A DNA stretch of 46,820 nucleotides from Arthrobacter sp. ZGTC131 (GCF_002929275.1 NZ_PJIK01000022.1:1-46820); one strand, 5' to 3'. Positions 26,350-34,606 are shown, counted from the stretch's first letter. The notes: generated by a model from the sequence alone, not told the origin. Numbers and translations: made by a program.

Positions 26350-27174
26350 TCAGATGAGGTCGGTGATGAAGCTGGCTGCCTTGGCCGCGGCGGCCGGGCG
26401 GTCATCGTGGGTGACGTCCCGGGTTTCCAGCTCGAGCGAGAAGTGGCCGGTATAGCCGCGCCCCGCCAGTGACCGAAGTCCGGCGGCAAAGTCGGCGTGG
26501 CCGTTACCAATGCTCAGGTTGATGTTGCCGGGCACGGCGTCGCGCAGGTGCACATGGGCAATCAGGCCCTGGTGGCGTTCGATGTACTCCAGCGGGTCCT
26601 CGCCGGCGGCGACGATGTGGCTGAAGTCCATCACGATCCCGACGCCGGAGCCGACCAGCCGGCCGGCCAGCAGTTCGGCGCGCTCCAGGTTCCAGCAGAA
26701 GCGCAGGAAATGCAGTGACTCGGTCCAGAGTTCGACGCCGAACTCTGCTGCCCGCTGCCCGGCCCGGGTCAGTTGGGCGGCTACTTCGTCCAGGTCCTCG
26801 TCAACGCTCCGGACCGGTTCGTGGCCCAGGGCGCCGCACGGAAGGACCAAAGCCTTCGCGCCGGTGTTCGCGGTGAGGGTGAGCAGTGCATCAAGGTGCG
26901 CGTCACGGGCGGTCTGCTGGCCGGCGTCGAGCACTGCATTGAGGTCCCCGATGTCCCCGTTGACCGAGCGGACCCGCAGACCGGAGGCGGCAACCTCCGC
27001 GGTGACGGCCGCGACGGCGTCCGCATCCAGCTCATAGGGGACGTGGTCGCAGACACCGGGCAGCGCACCCAGATCGATTTCTTCGAACCCCAAGCCGCTG
27101 ATGGTCCGCAGGGCGGTGCTCAGGTCCTGGTGGCGGAAGCTGATGGACGAGCAGCCGAGTCGGGAGTTGAACAT
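26350..27174 (-). CDS. TIM-barrel sugar isomerase/epimerase family protein
   Basis: A 274-residue xylose-isomerase-like TIM barrel (IolE/Hyi/AP endonuclease 2 group). Metal-binding and barrel motifs include FEEIDLG, ELWTESLHFLRFCWN, GIVMDFSHIVAAGEDP, IAHVHLRDAVPG and GHFSLELETRD, where the Glu, Asp, His and Glu metal ligands fall. The ATG at 27174 is preferred: AGAGG lies ten bases upstream, whereas the ATG at 27195 has no ribosome binding site. Probably interconverts keto and aldose forms or epimers in the pathway. Confidence 0.88.
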   Translation of the reverse strand: MFNSRLGCSSISFRHQDLSTALRTISGLGFEEIDLGALPGVCDHVPYELDADAVAAVTAEVAASGLRVRSVNGDIGDLNAVLDAGQQTARDAHLDALLTLTANTGAKALVLPCGALGHEPVRSVDEDLDEVAAQLTRAGQRAAEFGVELWTESLHFLRFCWNLERAELLAGRLVGSGVGIVMDFSHIVAAGEDPLEYIERHQGLIAHVHLRDAVPGNINLSIGNGHADFAAGLRSLAGRGYTGHFSLELETRDVTHDDRPAAAAKAASFITDLI

Positions 27175-27221
27175 CTGCGTCGATCCTCTAGTCATGCCTG
27201 GGGGCGGTAGTGATGAAGACC

Positions 27222-27251
27222 ACAGTACATTCGTTAACTGTCAACAGTCAA
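27222..27251 (-). promoter_or_regulatory. Promoter of the isomerase-SDR operon, overlapped by an operator
   Basis: On the minus strand TTGACT (27246-27251) is followed after 18 nt by TACTGT (27222-27227). The -35 box lies inside the left arm of the inverted repeat at 27239-27273, so a protein bound there would block RNA polymerase. Confidence 0.5.
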
Positions 27252-27273
27252 CCTCTGAAGTTGACTGTTGACA
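27239..27273. promoter_or_regulatory. 14-bp inverted repeat, candidate GntR operator
   Basis: TGTCAACAGTCAAC (27239-27252) and GTTGACTGTTGACA (27260-27273) are perfect complements separated by 7 nt, in the divergent promoter region between the isomerase and transporter genes. Related half-sites occur next to it: GTTAACTGTCAAC (27233-27245) and GTTAACAGTCGAC (27310-27322). The same core, TCAACAGTTAAC, is found in front of the GntR gene at 30678-30710. Confidence 0.75.
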
Positions 27274-27367
27274 TACGGCCATGATGCAGGTCACACTGGC
27301 TTATCAGTTGTTAACAGTCGACAGTGTCGGTGCGGAAGTACCAGGCGCTCTTCGAAAGGGATTCACA

Positions 27368-28705
27368 ATGAGCAAAGAAGCTCTCAGCATGAGGGGGCCG
27401 GTCCACGGCACCAAGGACGCCAAGCGGGTCGCCATCGGCTCCGGCGTCGGCGCAGTGATCGAGACCTACGACTTCATCGGATTCGGCACCGCGGCTGCAC
27501 TGTACTTCGGAACGGCCTTCTTCCCCACCGGCGATCCGGTAACCGGCACGCTGGCCGCCTTCGCCACCCTCGGCGTCGGCTTCGCCGCACGCCCCATCGG
27601 CGGCATCATCGGCGGTCACCTAGGCGACAAGGTCGGACGCAAGCCCGTGCTGGTCGCCTCATTGATCCTCATGGGCGTGGCCACGTTCCTCATCGGCCTT
27701 CTCCCCACCTATGAGCAGGTGGGCCTGCTCGCGCCGGCCCTGCTGGTGTTCGTCCGAGTCGTCCAGGGCCTGGCCTTCGGCGCGGAATGGGGCGGCGCCA
27801 TCCTGATGAGCTACGAGCACGCACCCTGGAAATCCAAGGGCAAATACACCGGCATCGTGCAGGCCGGCTTCCCCGTTGGCCTCCTGCTGGCGAACCTCGT
27901 CTTCCTCGTCAGCGTGAACCTTGGCGGCGAGCTCGCCTGGCGTGTTCCCTTCCTGGCAAGCATCGTGCTCGTCGCTGTCGGCCTCATCATCCGCTCCAAG
28001 GTCCCGGAATCGCCGGTATTCGATGAGGTCAAGGAGAGCGGCTCCATCGTGAAGTCACCGATCGTCGAGGTCATCAAGACCGACTGGCGCAGCATTGTCC
28101 GCGGCATCGGCCTCCGCATTGCGGAGACCGCCGGCTACGCCGTCTCCATTACGTACATGATTTCCTACCTCCACACCCAGCAGCTGGCGGACAAAACCCA
28201 GACCCTCGTAGCCCTCTGCATCGCCTCAGCGATCGGCATCTTCGCCACCATGGCCTGGGCCCGACTGACGGACAGGATCGGCCGCCGGCCCCTGTACATC
28301 TGGTCCTGCGCCTTCGCCGCACTGTTCGGCATCCCCATGTTCCTGCTCGTGAACACCGGAATATTCATCTTCGTCATCGCCACCATTGTCATCTCCTACG
28401 CTGTCTGCCAGAACTCCCTGGCCGGCGCCCAGGGCCCGTGGTTCCCCGAGCTCTTCCAGGCCAAGACCCGCTCCTCCGGAGCCTCACTGGCCTACCAGAT
28501 CTCAGCCATGGTGTCCGGCTTCACCCCCTTCGTCACCACGCTCCTGTTCGTTTCCCTGGGCTGGATGGGCCCGGCCCTCCTCTTCAGCTTCTACGCAGCC
28601 ATCGGCCTGTGGGCGGCCGTCGTCACCCGGGAGACCTGGGGCAAACGTGAGCGGCAGCTGGCGGATGAAGCCACCAACAGCACCCCGCAGACAGTCCCCG
28701 TCTGA
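27368..28705 (+). CDS. MHS-family (MFS) metabolite:proton symporter
   Basis: A 445-residue transporter with twelve predicted helices. IGSGVGAVIETYDFIGFGTAAALYFGTAFFP is the hallmark start of the metabolite:H+ symporter family (ShiA, KgtP, ProP, CitA); RPIGGIIGGHLGDKVGRKPVL is the conserved loop 2-3 motif. These import small polar solutes, often carboxylates. ATG at 27368 with AAAGGG eight bases upstream. Its TGA overlaps the ATG of the next gene (TGATG). It is the presumed importer for the module. Confidence 0.93.
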   Translation: MSKEALSMRGPVHGTKDAKRVAIGSGVGAVIETYDFIGFGTAAALYFGTAFFPTGDPVTGTLAAFATLGVGFAARPIGGIIGGHLGDKVGRKPVLVASLILMGVATFLIGLLPTYEQVGLLAPALLVFVRVVQGLAFGAEWGGAILMSYEHAPWKSKGKYTGIVQAGFPVGLLLANLVFLVSVNLGGELAWRVPFLASIVLVAVGLIIRSKVPESPVFDEVKESGSIVKSPIVEVIKTDWRSIVRGIGLRIAETAGYAVSITYMISYLHTQQLADKTQTLVALCIASAIGIFATMAWARLTDRIGRRPLYIWSCAFAALFGIPMFLLVNTGIFIFVIATIVISYAVCQNSLAGAQGPWFPELFQAKTRSSGASLAYQISAMVSGFTPFVTTLLFVSLGWMGPALLFSFYAAIGLWAAVVTRETWGKRERQLADEATNSTPQTVPV

Positions 28706-29613
28706 TGACCACCACAGAAGAAGCTCAAATGACCGCCACACAGGAAACCATGACTACCACCACAGCAGATCGCGTCGACAGCGTTTCGGCCGCCGCCTAC
28801 CGGATCCGGCACCACGCCCTCACCATGGGCGAAGTCCAGGGCCAGGGCTACGTCGGCCAGGCCCTCGGAGCGGCCGACATGCTGGCCGCCGTGTACGCGG
28901 ACCAGCTCCGCTTCCAGGCCGGGGACCCGCACTGGGAGCAGCGCGACCGGTTCCTGCTCTCCACCGGGCACTACGCAATCGGCCACTACGCCGCGCTGGC
29001 CGAGGCCGGCATCGTTCCGGTCGAGGAACTGGAGACCTACGGATCCGACGATTCACGGCTCCCCATGTCCGGCATGTCCACCTACACGCCGGGCATGGAG
29101 ATCTCCGGCGGCTCCCTGGGCCACGGCCTGACCATCGCGGTCGGCATGGCGCTGGGCCTCCGGCACCAGGGCTCCGCGGCCAGGGTCTACAACTTCCTCT
29201 CCGACGGCGAACTGGACGAAGGCTCCACGTGGGAGGCCGCCATGGGCGCGCACCATCACCAGCTGGGCAACCTCACCGCCATGGTGGACATCAACGCCCT
29301 GCAGGCCGACGGCAAGACGGATTCCGTGCTCCGCACCGAGCCGGTCACCGAGAAGTGGGAGTCCTTCGGCTGGTACACACAGCGCGTGGACGGCAACAAC
29401 ATGGCCGAGCTCCTGCACGCCTTCGACAACGCAGCCGCCCAGGCCGCCGCCGTCGGACGTCCTTCGGTGATCCTCTGTGACACGAAGGTGGGCCGCGGCG
29501 TACCGCTCTTGGAGGAACGCGAGAAGGCCCACTTCATGCGCATCGAGGAACACGAATGGCAGCTCTGCCGCGAGCAGCTGACCGCAGGATACGAAGGAAA
29601 GGCAAGCCGATGA
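28705..29613 (+). CDS. Transketolase, N-terminal (TPP-binding) subunit
   Basis: A 302-residue half-transketolase. LSTGHYAIGHYAALAE, MEISGGSLGHGLTIAVGMALG and SDGELDEGSTWEAAMGAHHHQLGNLTAMVDIN (the TPP/Mg motif) are clear. Split transketolases work as heterotetramers with the C-terminal half, here encoded directly downstream with a 4-nt ATGA overlap. They transfer two-carbon ketol units between sugars, not always phosphorylated ones. The first 20 residues are Thr-rich and two internal ATGs (28729, 28750) are alternative starts. Confidence 0.94.
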   Translation: MTTTEEAQMTATQETMTTTTADRVDSVSAAAYRIRHHALTMGEVQGQGYVGQALGAADMLAAVYADQLRFQAGDPHWEQRDRFLLSTGHYAIGHYAALAEAGIVPVEELETYGSDDSRLPMSGMSTYTPGMEISGGSLGHGLTIAVGMALGLRHQGSAARVYNFLSDGELDEGSTWEAAMGAHHHQLGNLTAMVDINALQADGKTDSVLRTEPVTEKWESFGWYTQRVDGNNMAELLHAFDNAAAQAAAVGRPSVILCDTKVGRGVPLLEEREKAHFMRIEEHEWQLCREQLTAGYEGKASR

Positions 29614-30617
29614 GCACCGCCACTGATTCGAAGGGCACCGCACCCAAGCTGAAGACCTCGGCCATGATCGCGTCTTTCGCCGATCCGGGCCAGAAGACCG
29701 CGTCCGCCCCGTTCGGACACGCCCTGGTCAAAGCCGCGCAGGAGAACGACAAAATTGTCGGGCTCACCGCGGACCTCGGCAAGTACACGGACATGCACAT
29801 CTTCGCCCAGGCATTCCCGGAGCGCTTCTTCCAGATGGGCATGGCCGAACAGCTCCTCTTCGGCGCTGCCGCTGGATTCGCCGAGACCGGGCTGGTGCCG
29901 TTCGCGTCAACCTACTCCGTGTTCGCCGCCCGGCGGGCCTACGATTTCCTGTGCCTGGACAGCGCTGAGCCGAACCTGAACGTGAATATCGTGGGCGGCC
30001 TTCCGGGCCTGACCACGGGCTACGGACCCAGTCACCAGGCCACTGAAGACATGGCCATTTTCCGCGGCATGCCCAACCTGACCATCGTGGACCCGTGCGA
30101 CTCGATCGACATCGAACAGGCAGTACCGCAGCTCGCAGCGAGTGAAGGCCCCACCTACCTGAGGCTGCTCCGGGGCAACGTACCCACCGTGCTGGACGAA
30201 TACGGCTACACGTTCGAGCTGGGTAAAGCAAAGGTGCTCCGCGGCGGCAACGACGTCGTCTTCATCTCGAGCGGGCTGATGACCATGCGTGCGCTGCAGG
30301 CCGCCAAGGCCCTGGCCGAGCACAACGTGGACGTCGCCGTCGTCCACACGCCCACCATCAAACCCTTCGACGCCGAAACGGTGCTGGCGGAGCTGAACAC
30401 CGACCGGCTCGCCGTGACGCTGGAGAACCACAGCGTGGTGGGCGGCCTGTTCGAAACCGTTGCCTCGGCCGTGGTCACGGCTGGGCTGGGCAAGCGGGTG
30501 GTGCCGGTGGCGCTGCCGGATGCCTTCCTCGACGCGGGCGCCCTGCCAACCCTGCACGAACGGTACGGCTTGTCCGTGCGGCGGATCGTGGCCAAGGTTC
30601 TGGCCGAGCTCGGCTGA
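29610..30617 (+). CDS. Transketolase, C-terminal (pyrimidine-binding) subunit
   Basis: A 335-residue partner of the preceding gene. The catalytic Glu for TPP activation is in MGMAEQLLFGAAAGFAETG; substrate-loop region GLTTGYGPSHQATEDMAIFRGMPNLTIVDPCD follows; residues about 210-330 are the transketolase C-terminal domain. Start at 29610 (ATGA overlap). A stable hairpin follows the stop codon and separates it from the regulator gene. Confidence 0.94.
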   Translation: MSTATDSKGTAPKLKTSAMIASFADPGQKTASAPFGHALVKAAQENDKIVGLTADLGKYTDMHIFAQAFPERFFQMGMAEQLLFGAAAGFAETGLVPFASTYSVFAARRAYDFLCLDSAEPNLNVNIVGGLPGLTTGYGPSHQATEDMAIFRGMPNLTIVDPCDSIDIEQAVPQLAASEGPTYLRLLRGNVPTVLDEYGYTFELGKAKVLRGGNDVVFISSGLMTMRALQAAKALAEHNVDVAVVHTPTIKPFDAETVLAELNTDRLAVTLENHSVVGGLFETVASAVVTAGLGKRVVPVALPDAFLDAGALPTLHERYGLSVRRIVAKVLAELG

Positions 30618-30630
30618 CCAGGATCTTGAA

Positions 30631-30669
30631 CAGAAGCGCGGAGCCGGCCTGCCCGGTTCCGCGCTTCTG
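30631..30669 (+). terminator. Hairpin after the transketolase genes
   Basis: A 17-bp stem with one G-T wobble (30631-30647 with 30653-30669, 5-nt loop), 14 nt after the transketolase stop. No T run follows, but the strength and position suggest termination or mRNA 3'-end protection. Confidence 0.6.
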
Positions 30670-30677
30670 CCGTATTA

Positions 30678-30710
30678 TCAACAGTTAACAGACCCACTGT
30701 AAACAGTTGA
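30678..30710. promoter_or_regulatory. Second candidate operator, upstream of the GntR gene
   Basis: TCAACAGTTAACAG (30678-30691) and CTGTAAACAGTTGA (30697-30710) form an inverted repeat (12 of 14 positions, 5-nt spacer). The half-site TCAACAGTYAAC is shared with the operator at 27239-27273, which points to autoregulation by the GntR protein. Confidence 0.7.
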
Positions 30711-30743
30711 CCACTGACATCGAACCACTGACCTTGAGGACGA

Positions 30744-31406
30744 ATGATGGCCGGAGCAACAGCACCCCTGCTGGGACTGCAGAAGAAAAGCCTTCGCGAG
30801 CAGGCGCTCTCCGCGCTGCGCACCGCCATCACCAGCGGCGAACTTGAGCCCGGCCGGCATCTCGTCGAAACTGAGCTGTCCGAAATGCTGCAGATCAGCC
30901 GCGGAACCCTCCGTGAGGCGCTGCGGCAGCTTGAGCAGGAAGGTCTCGTGTCCGCGGGGCCGCGCGGACGCCTGTCCGTCCGCCACCTCGACGCCAAGGA
31001 AATCCGCGACATCTACTCCGTCCGGGCCGCGCTGGAGTCCCTTGCGGCCCGTACCCTGTGCGAACTGCCGGACCGCCAGAAGGTGATCACCTCGCTGCGC
31101 GCCGCCATCGACGCCATGGCCGCCGCAACGGAGGGCAGCCTCGAGGAGCGGATCGAATCCGACCTCGAGTTCCACCGCACCATGTGCCGCCTCACCGGCA
31201 ACGAGACGCTGCTCCACTCCTGGGAATCGCTGGAGGGATCCATCCGGATGTCCATCATGTTCGCCGGCCAGGAGAAAGGGGTCAGGAACATGAGCGTCGA
31301 GCGGCACCACGACATCGTGGCGGCCATTGAGACCGGCGACGCGACTCTTGCCCGCGACACCATCCGCGAGCACATGGACTCGGCCGCCGCCGTGCTGGTG
31401 GCATAG
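30744..31406 (+). CDS. GntR-family regulator (FCD subgroup)
   Basis: A 220-residue regulator. Winged helix at residues 13-80 (LREQALSALRTAITSGELEPGRHLVETELSEMLQISRGTLREALRQLEQEGLV), then a helical FCD ligand domain with the metal-binding pattern E/D...H...H (ESDLEFHRTMCRLTGN, RHHDIVAAIETGD, IREHMD). Carboxylic acids and sugar acids are common ligands. ATGATG start: 30744 or 30747; GAGGA fits the second slightly better. Likely controls the flanking catabolic genes through the repeated TCAACAGTYAAC sites. Confidence 0.93.
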   Translation: MMAGATAPLLGLQKKSLREQALSALRTAITSGELEPGRHLVETELSEMLQISRGTLREALRQLEQEGLVSAGPRGRLSVRHLDAKEIRDIYSVRAALESLAARTLCELPDRQKVITSLRAAIDAMAAATEGSLEERIESDLEFHRTMCRLTGNETLLHSWESLEGSIRMSIMFAGQEKGVRNMSVERHHDIVAAIETGDATLARDTIREHMDSAAAVLVA

Positions 31407-31450
31407 CCCCGTTTGCCGCCTCCCGGGCCGCTCAGAAACTGACGACCGCG

Positions 31451-32221
31451 TCAGGCCGCGAGCGTCCCGCGGACAATACTGTCGCTGGAATGAGCCGGGT
31501 TGCCGTCAACGGGCTCGTCTGACACGTCCACAATCGGATAGGCGGCGAGGTCGAGGCCTGCCGGGATCTGGAACGTTCCTGTTTCGGAATTCATCACTCC
31601 GAGGCTGACGAGCTTCGAGAGATCCGGGGCGATCAACCACACTTCCTGATAGCCCTGGGCTTCATCCCTATTAATCCGGATTTCCAGCGATCGCGAGCCG
31701 TCACGGGACTCCACCACCCGGGCCGTCCCTGTCGCCGAGTACTGCGCAAGCGGTGCAAGCTCGGCACTGGCAACAGGCCGGGGATCCGTGTTGAGCGACC
31801 AGAAAACACCGCCAGCCAGTAGCACCACAGCCGCCGCAGCAGCCAGCCAAGTGACCGGCCGCCGGAACCAGGCGGGCCTGTCCGGCCGCAGTGACGCGGC
31901 TTGGGACGGGACCGTCCCGCGCGTGCCCTCGTGAAGCGTCATCGGGGTGGCACCGCGCGTGATGGCCTGCGAGGCCAGCGGATCTTGGGCCACTGCGCCG
32001 GACAGCCCCAGTTCCCGGTGGATTCCTGCCCAGACCCGCGGCCCCGGAGCCTCCAAGCTGCTGGTGTCCGGAGTGGTCCGGACGGCGTGCACGGCCCGGC
32101 GAAGGGCGGCGTACTCGGCGGCGCACTCACCGCACGCGCGGAGGTGTTCCAGGCTCGCGTCATCGCCAACCGACTCGTCCAGGGCGAGCAGGCTCAGGAG
32201 TTCAGGGTCAAGATGCTGCAT
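31451..32221 (-). CDS. Zinc-binding anti-sigma factor (RskA type)
   Basis: A 256-residue membrane anti-sigma factor. The cytoplasmic zinc motif H-x3-C-x2-C is in LEHLRACGEC; a single membrane helix lies at about residues 125-147 (VTWLAAAAAVVLLAGGVFW); the extracytoplasmic RskA domain contains SRSLEIRINRDEAQGYQEVWLIAPDLSKLVSLGVM. It should hold the ECF sigma factor encoded just upstream until regulated proteolysis. The ATG at 32221 has GGAGG six bases upstream and overlaps the sigma gene by 14 nt. Confidence 0.93.
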   Translation of the reverse strand: MQHLDPELLSLLALDESVGDDASLEHLRACGECAAEYAALRRAVHAVRTTPDTSSLEAPGPRVWAGIHRELGLSGAVAQDPLASQAITRGATPMTLHEGTRGTVPSQAASLRPDRPAWFRRPVTWLAAAAAVVLLAGGVFWSLNTDPRPVASAELAPLAQYSATGTARVVESRDGSRSLEIRINRDEAQGYQEVWLIAPDLSKLVSLGVMNSETGTFQIPAGLDLAAYPIVDVSDEPVDGNPAHSSDSIVRGTLAA

Positions 32222-32786
32222 GGTCAACCTCCAATCGTCGCCTCAGGTGGGACAGGCTGCGCCGGATGTGGCTCTTGACCGTACCAAGGGGGAGGTCGAG
32301 TTTCCGTGAAATCTGGTCGTGCGTCAGGTCTTCGTAGAAGGCGAGCTTCATGATGGATCCCTGCGGTTCGCCGAGCTTCTCCAGCTCCCCGTCCAGCAAC
32401 AGCCTGTCCGCAAGGACATCCGCGGGGGCCGGTCCGGCGGACTGGGCCGGGTCCGGGTCGAGCTCGGCTGCCGCCCTGATTTTCCGTACCTCACGGGAGG
32501 AGGCAGCCTGGGCGTCCGCCACCGCGTTCCGCGTGATGCCGACGATCCAGGCCGGGAGACGGGCAACGTCCGGGTCGAAGGACGAACGGGAGCGCCAAAC
32601 GCGGATGAAGACTTCCTGGGTGACGTCATCGGCCGCCGCACCGTCGCGAAGGGCTCGGAGTGCAAGGGTATAAACCAGAGGTGAGAACTGCCGGTAGGCC
32701 TCGGCCAGGGCACGCTCGTCACCGGCGCAAAACGCGGCATTCAGCGCCGCGTCCCACGAAGGAGGTGCCTGGTCAAATGGAACCAA
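32208..32786 (-). CDS. ECF sigma factor (SigK-like)
   Basis: A 192-residue ECF sigma factor. Region 2 is FSPLVYTLALRALRDGAAADDVTQEVFIRVWRSRSSFDP; region 4 is AFYEDLTHDQISRKLDLPLGTVKSHIRRSLSHLRRRLE. I choose the TTG at 32786: it has AAGGAGA six bases upstream and starts just before the family domain. A longer frame from 32858 would overlap the sortase gene by 23 nt and add 24 residues without family resemblance. Paired with the RskA-type anti-sigma factor downstream. Confidence 0.88.
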   Translation of the reverse strand: MVPFDQAPPSWDAALNAAFCAGDERALAEAYRQFSPLVYTLALRALRDGAAADDVTQEVFIRVWRSRSSFDPDVARLPAWIVGITRNAVADAQAASSREVRKIRAAAELDPDPAQSAGPAPADVLADRLLLDGELEKLGEPQGSIMKLAFYEDLTHDQISRKLDLPLGTVKSHIRRSLSHLRRRLEVDHAAS

Positions 32787-32835
32787 GCCGATCTCCTTCC
32801 TGCCGGCACTGGCAAGGAACAGGGCTGCGGAACGG

Positions 32836-33546
32836 TCATTCCGGCGCTGCCGTGACAATCACATTGTCGCTGTAGTCCTGTTGTGCGTCCAGCCATCTGC
32901 CGCCGCACGTGACCAGCTTCAGCAGGGGAGGGCCGTCCCGCCGGAAGAGGGCGCCGCCGTCGAACTTGTCCTTGGCCATCAGCCCCACGCTGACCACACG
33001 GTACCGCAGGGGCGCACCGCGGTCCCTGCCCACCACTACCGCCGCACCGGGCCGCAGGGTTTTCAGTAGGGAGAACGGCGCGAGGTCCGAGGTGGTGTCC
33101 ACGTGGGCTGCGATCACCGCGGTGCCGGCGGCGGATCCCGGAGCCGGCCCGTGACGGTACCAGCCGGCCTCATTGAAGGCGTCGGGAATCTCCATGGCGC
33201 CGTCACGAGCGACCCCCACCGCTACGACGGTCATGTTGATCGAGGTTCCCTGAACGGTGAGCGAGCGAGGCCGCCCTGACTGCGGCGCCGGCTTCGGGGC
33301 CGTGGCGGACCGAACGGGGACCTTCGGCACGGGCTGTTCGGGGATTCCGGCAACTGCCTTCGGGGGAGCCTTTGGCGGAGCTGTCCCGGCGACGCTGGGG
33401 GCCGGCAGCGCGGTCTGCTGCCCGGCCGCCGGCTGATCCCGGGGCCGGAGGTCCGGCGCCGCCGCACAGCCCGCAACCAGCAGGTTCGCCGCCAGAAGGC
33501 CCGCGGCGATGGGCACACGGCGTAACCAGGTTGCCGCCGTCGTCAT
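32836..33546 (-). CDS. Class F sortase
   Basis: A 236-residue sortase. An N-terminal signal segment with a lipobox-like VAGC (Cys near residue 27), a Pro/Ala-rich linker to about residue 90, then the catalytic domain with the active-site His in GTAVIAAHVD and the active-site Cys in LKLVTCGG. Class F enzymes of actinobacteria attach proteins to the cell wall. The ATG at 33546 is preferred, having AGAGGA nine bases upstream; that at 33555 sits directly against the same site. Its neighbours are a likely surface substrate (DUF4397 protein) and a sigma/anti-sigma pair. Confidence 0.88.
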   Translation of the reverse strand: MTTAATWLRRVPIAAGLLAANLLVAGCAAAPDLRPRDQPAAGQQTALPAPSVAGTAPPKAPPKAVAGIPEQPVPKVPVRSATAPKPAPQSGRPRSLTVQGTSINMTVVAVGVARDGAMEIPDAFNEAGWYRHGPAPGSAAGTAVIAAHVDTTSDLAPFSLLKTLRPGAAVVVGRDRGAPLRYRVVSVGLMAKDKFDGGALFRRDGPPLLKLVTCGGRWLDAQQDYSDNVIVTAAPE

Positions 33547-33630
33547 CGGTTCCATTCCTCTCCAATCGGTTTCCGGAGACGTGGGCCGGCCGCCCGGTGG
33601 GGGGAACCGGGCGGCCGGAGCCTGAGGGCG

Positions 33631-34473
33631 TTACTTCACGCGCCGGACGGCGAGCTGCTTCCGTGAGAAGGCCAGCCCGGCCAGCAGCAGCACCAGTCCG
33701 GCGCCAATGCCGACGGCGGTCTCCGCGGGTCCTGCCGCCGCGACGGTCCCGGTGTCGGCAGCTCCGGAGCGGCCCCCGGGAACGGCGCCGGGAGCGGAGT
33801 GCAGTCCCTCGATGCTCTGGACGGCGAGCTTGAGGTTTTTGTCGGTCAGGCTGCCCCACGCGTACACAATGGTGTTCGTTCCTTCTGCGACGGGGACGTC
33901 TGCCGGCCCGATGACGGGTGCGGTGGTCCCGGCCGCGGCCACGGCCACGGACAGGGTGGCCGGATCCAGCGTCAGCGTCTTTTCCTTGGGGTTGGCGAGA
34001 CCGGACACAACGGCGGTGCCGCCGGCCAGGACGTCGACGGCGGGCGCGGCGGCCGCGTGCCGGACCGTCACCTTGCCCTTGCCGGCAGGGATGGTGCTGA
34101 CGTCATTGGTGAAGAGGTTAGCGGTCGGTTTCCCCTGTGCATCAAGGTTGGCCACAGCGGTGTAGTTGCCCTTCGATGCCAGTTTCACTGTGACGGGACC
34201 GATCGCCGGTTTGGAATCGTCGGCGGCGTCGGCGGCCGTGATGGCCAGTTTGTAGTCGCCGGCGGGCAGTGCCAGCGGCCCGGCGAGCGTTCCGGGAGCG
34301 AAATTATCCAGGGTGCGTTCGCCGTTGACCCAGACGTCGACGGTGAGGCCCGGTACTCCGTGGAGAACCGAAAGCTGGGCGTCTCCTTCGGCCGCCGTCG
34401 CCGGGCCGGCCAAGGCGAGTGCGGCCGCGAGTGCCACCGTGCCGGTTCCTGCTGCGAAAATGCTAGTGCGCAT
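33631..34473 (-). CDS. DUF4397 surface protein with C-terminal anchor
   Basis: A 280-residue secreted protein: signal peptide (residues 1-28, cut after ATAA), two DUF4397 immunoglobulin-like repeats (LSVLHGVPGLTVDVWVNGERTLDNFAPGTLAGPLALPAGDYKLAI and VTVRHAAAAPAVDVLAGGTAVV), and a C-terminal hydrophobic helix with a basic tail (LVLLLAGLAFSRKQLAVRRVK). Before the helix stands GAADTGTVAAAGPAET, an ADTG that may be a degenerate sorting signal; no LPxTG is present. AAGGAG six bases before the ATG at 34473. First gene of the sortase/sigma operon. Confidence 0.88.
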   Translation of the reverse strand: MRTSIFAAGTGTVALAAALALAGPATAAEGDAQLSVLHGVPGLTVDVWVNGERTLDNFAPGTLAGPLALPAGDYKLAITAADAADDSKPAIGPVTVKLASKGNYTAVANLDAQGKPTANLFTNDVSTIPAGKGKVTVRHAAAAPAVDVLAGGTAVVSGLANPKEKTLTLDPATLSVAVAAAGTTAPVIGPADVPVAEGTNTIVYAWGSLTDKNLKLAVQSIEGLHSAPGAVPGGRSGAADTGTVAAAGPAETAVGIGAGLVLLLAGLAFSRKQLAVRRVK

Positions 34474-34523
34474 GTCCATCTCCTTCAACGGCCCGTTGCC
34501 GGGCGGTTTTTGCTTACACCCCT

Positions 34524-34552
34524 ACTACCGGCCTGGAGGCGGACTTGGATGC
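34524..34552 (-). promoter_or_regulatory. Candidate ECF-type promoter for the DUF4397 operon
   Basis: On the minus strand GCATCC (34547-34552) and CCGGTAGT (34524-34531) are 15 nt apart, resembling CATCC...CCG-type ECF promoters of the SigK/SigL kind. It lies about 50 nt before the DUF4397 start, consistent with autoregulation by the sigma factor of the operon. Weak evidence. Confidence 0.3.
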
Positions 34553-34566
34553 AGATTCATTGATTT

Positions 34567-34595
34567 TTTTGCAGCAACCGGCCAGCGCCTATACT
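34567..34595 (+). promoter_or_regulatory. Candidate promoter of the S4-domain gene
   Basis: TTTTGC (34567-34572), 17-nt spacer, TATACT (34590-34595). The ATG is 11 nt after the -10 box, leaving a leader of about 0-6 nt and no ribosome binding site. Confidence 0.45.
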
Positions 34596-34606
34596 CGGCA
34601 GCAGAC

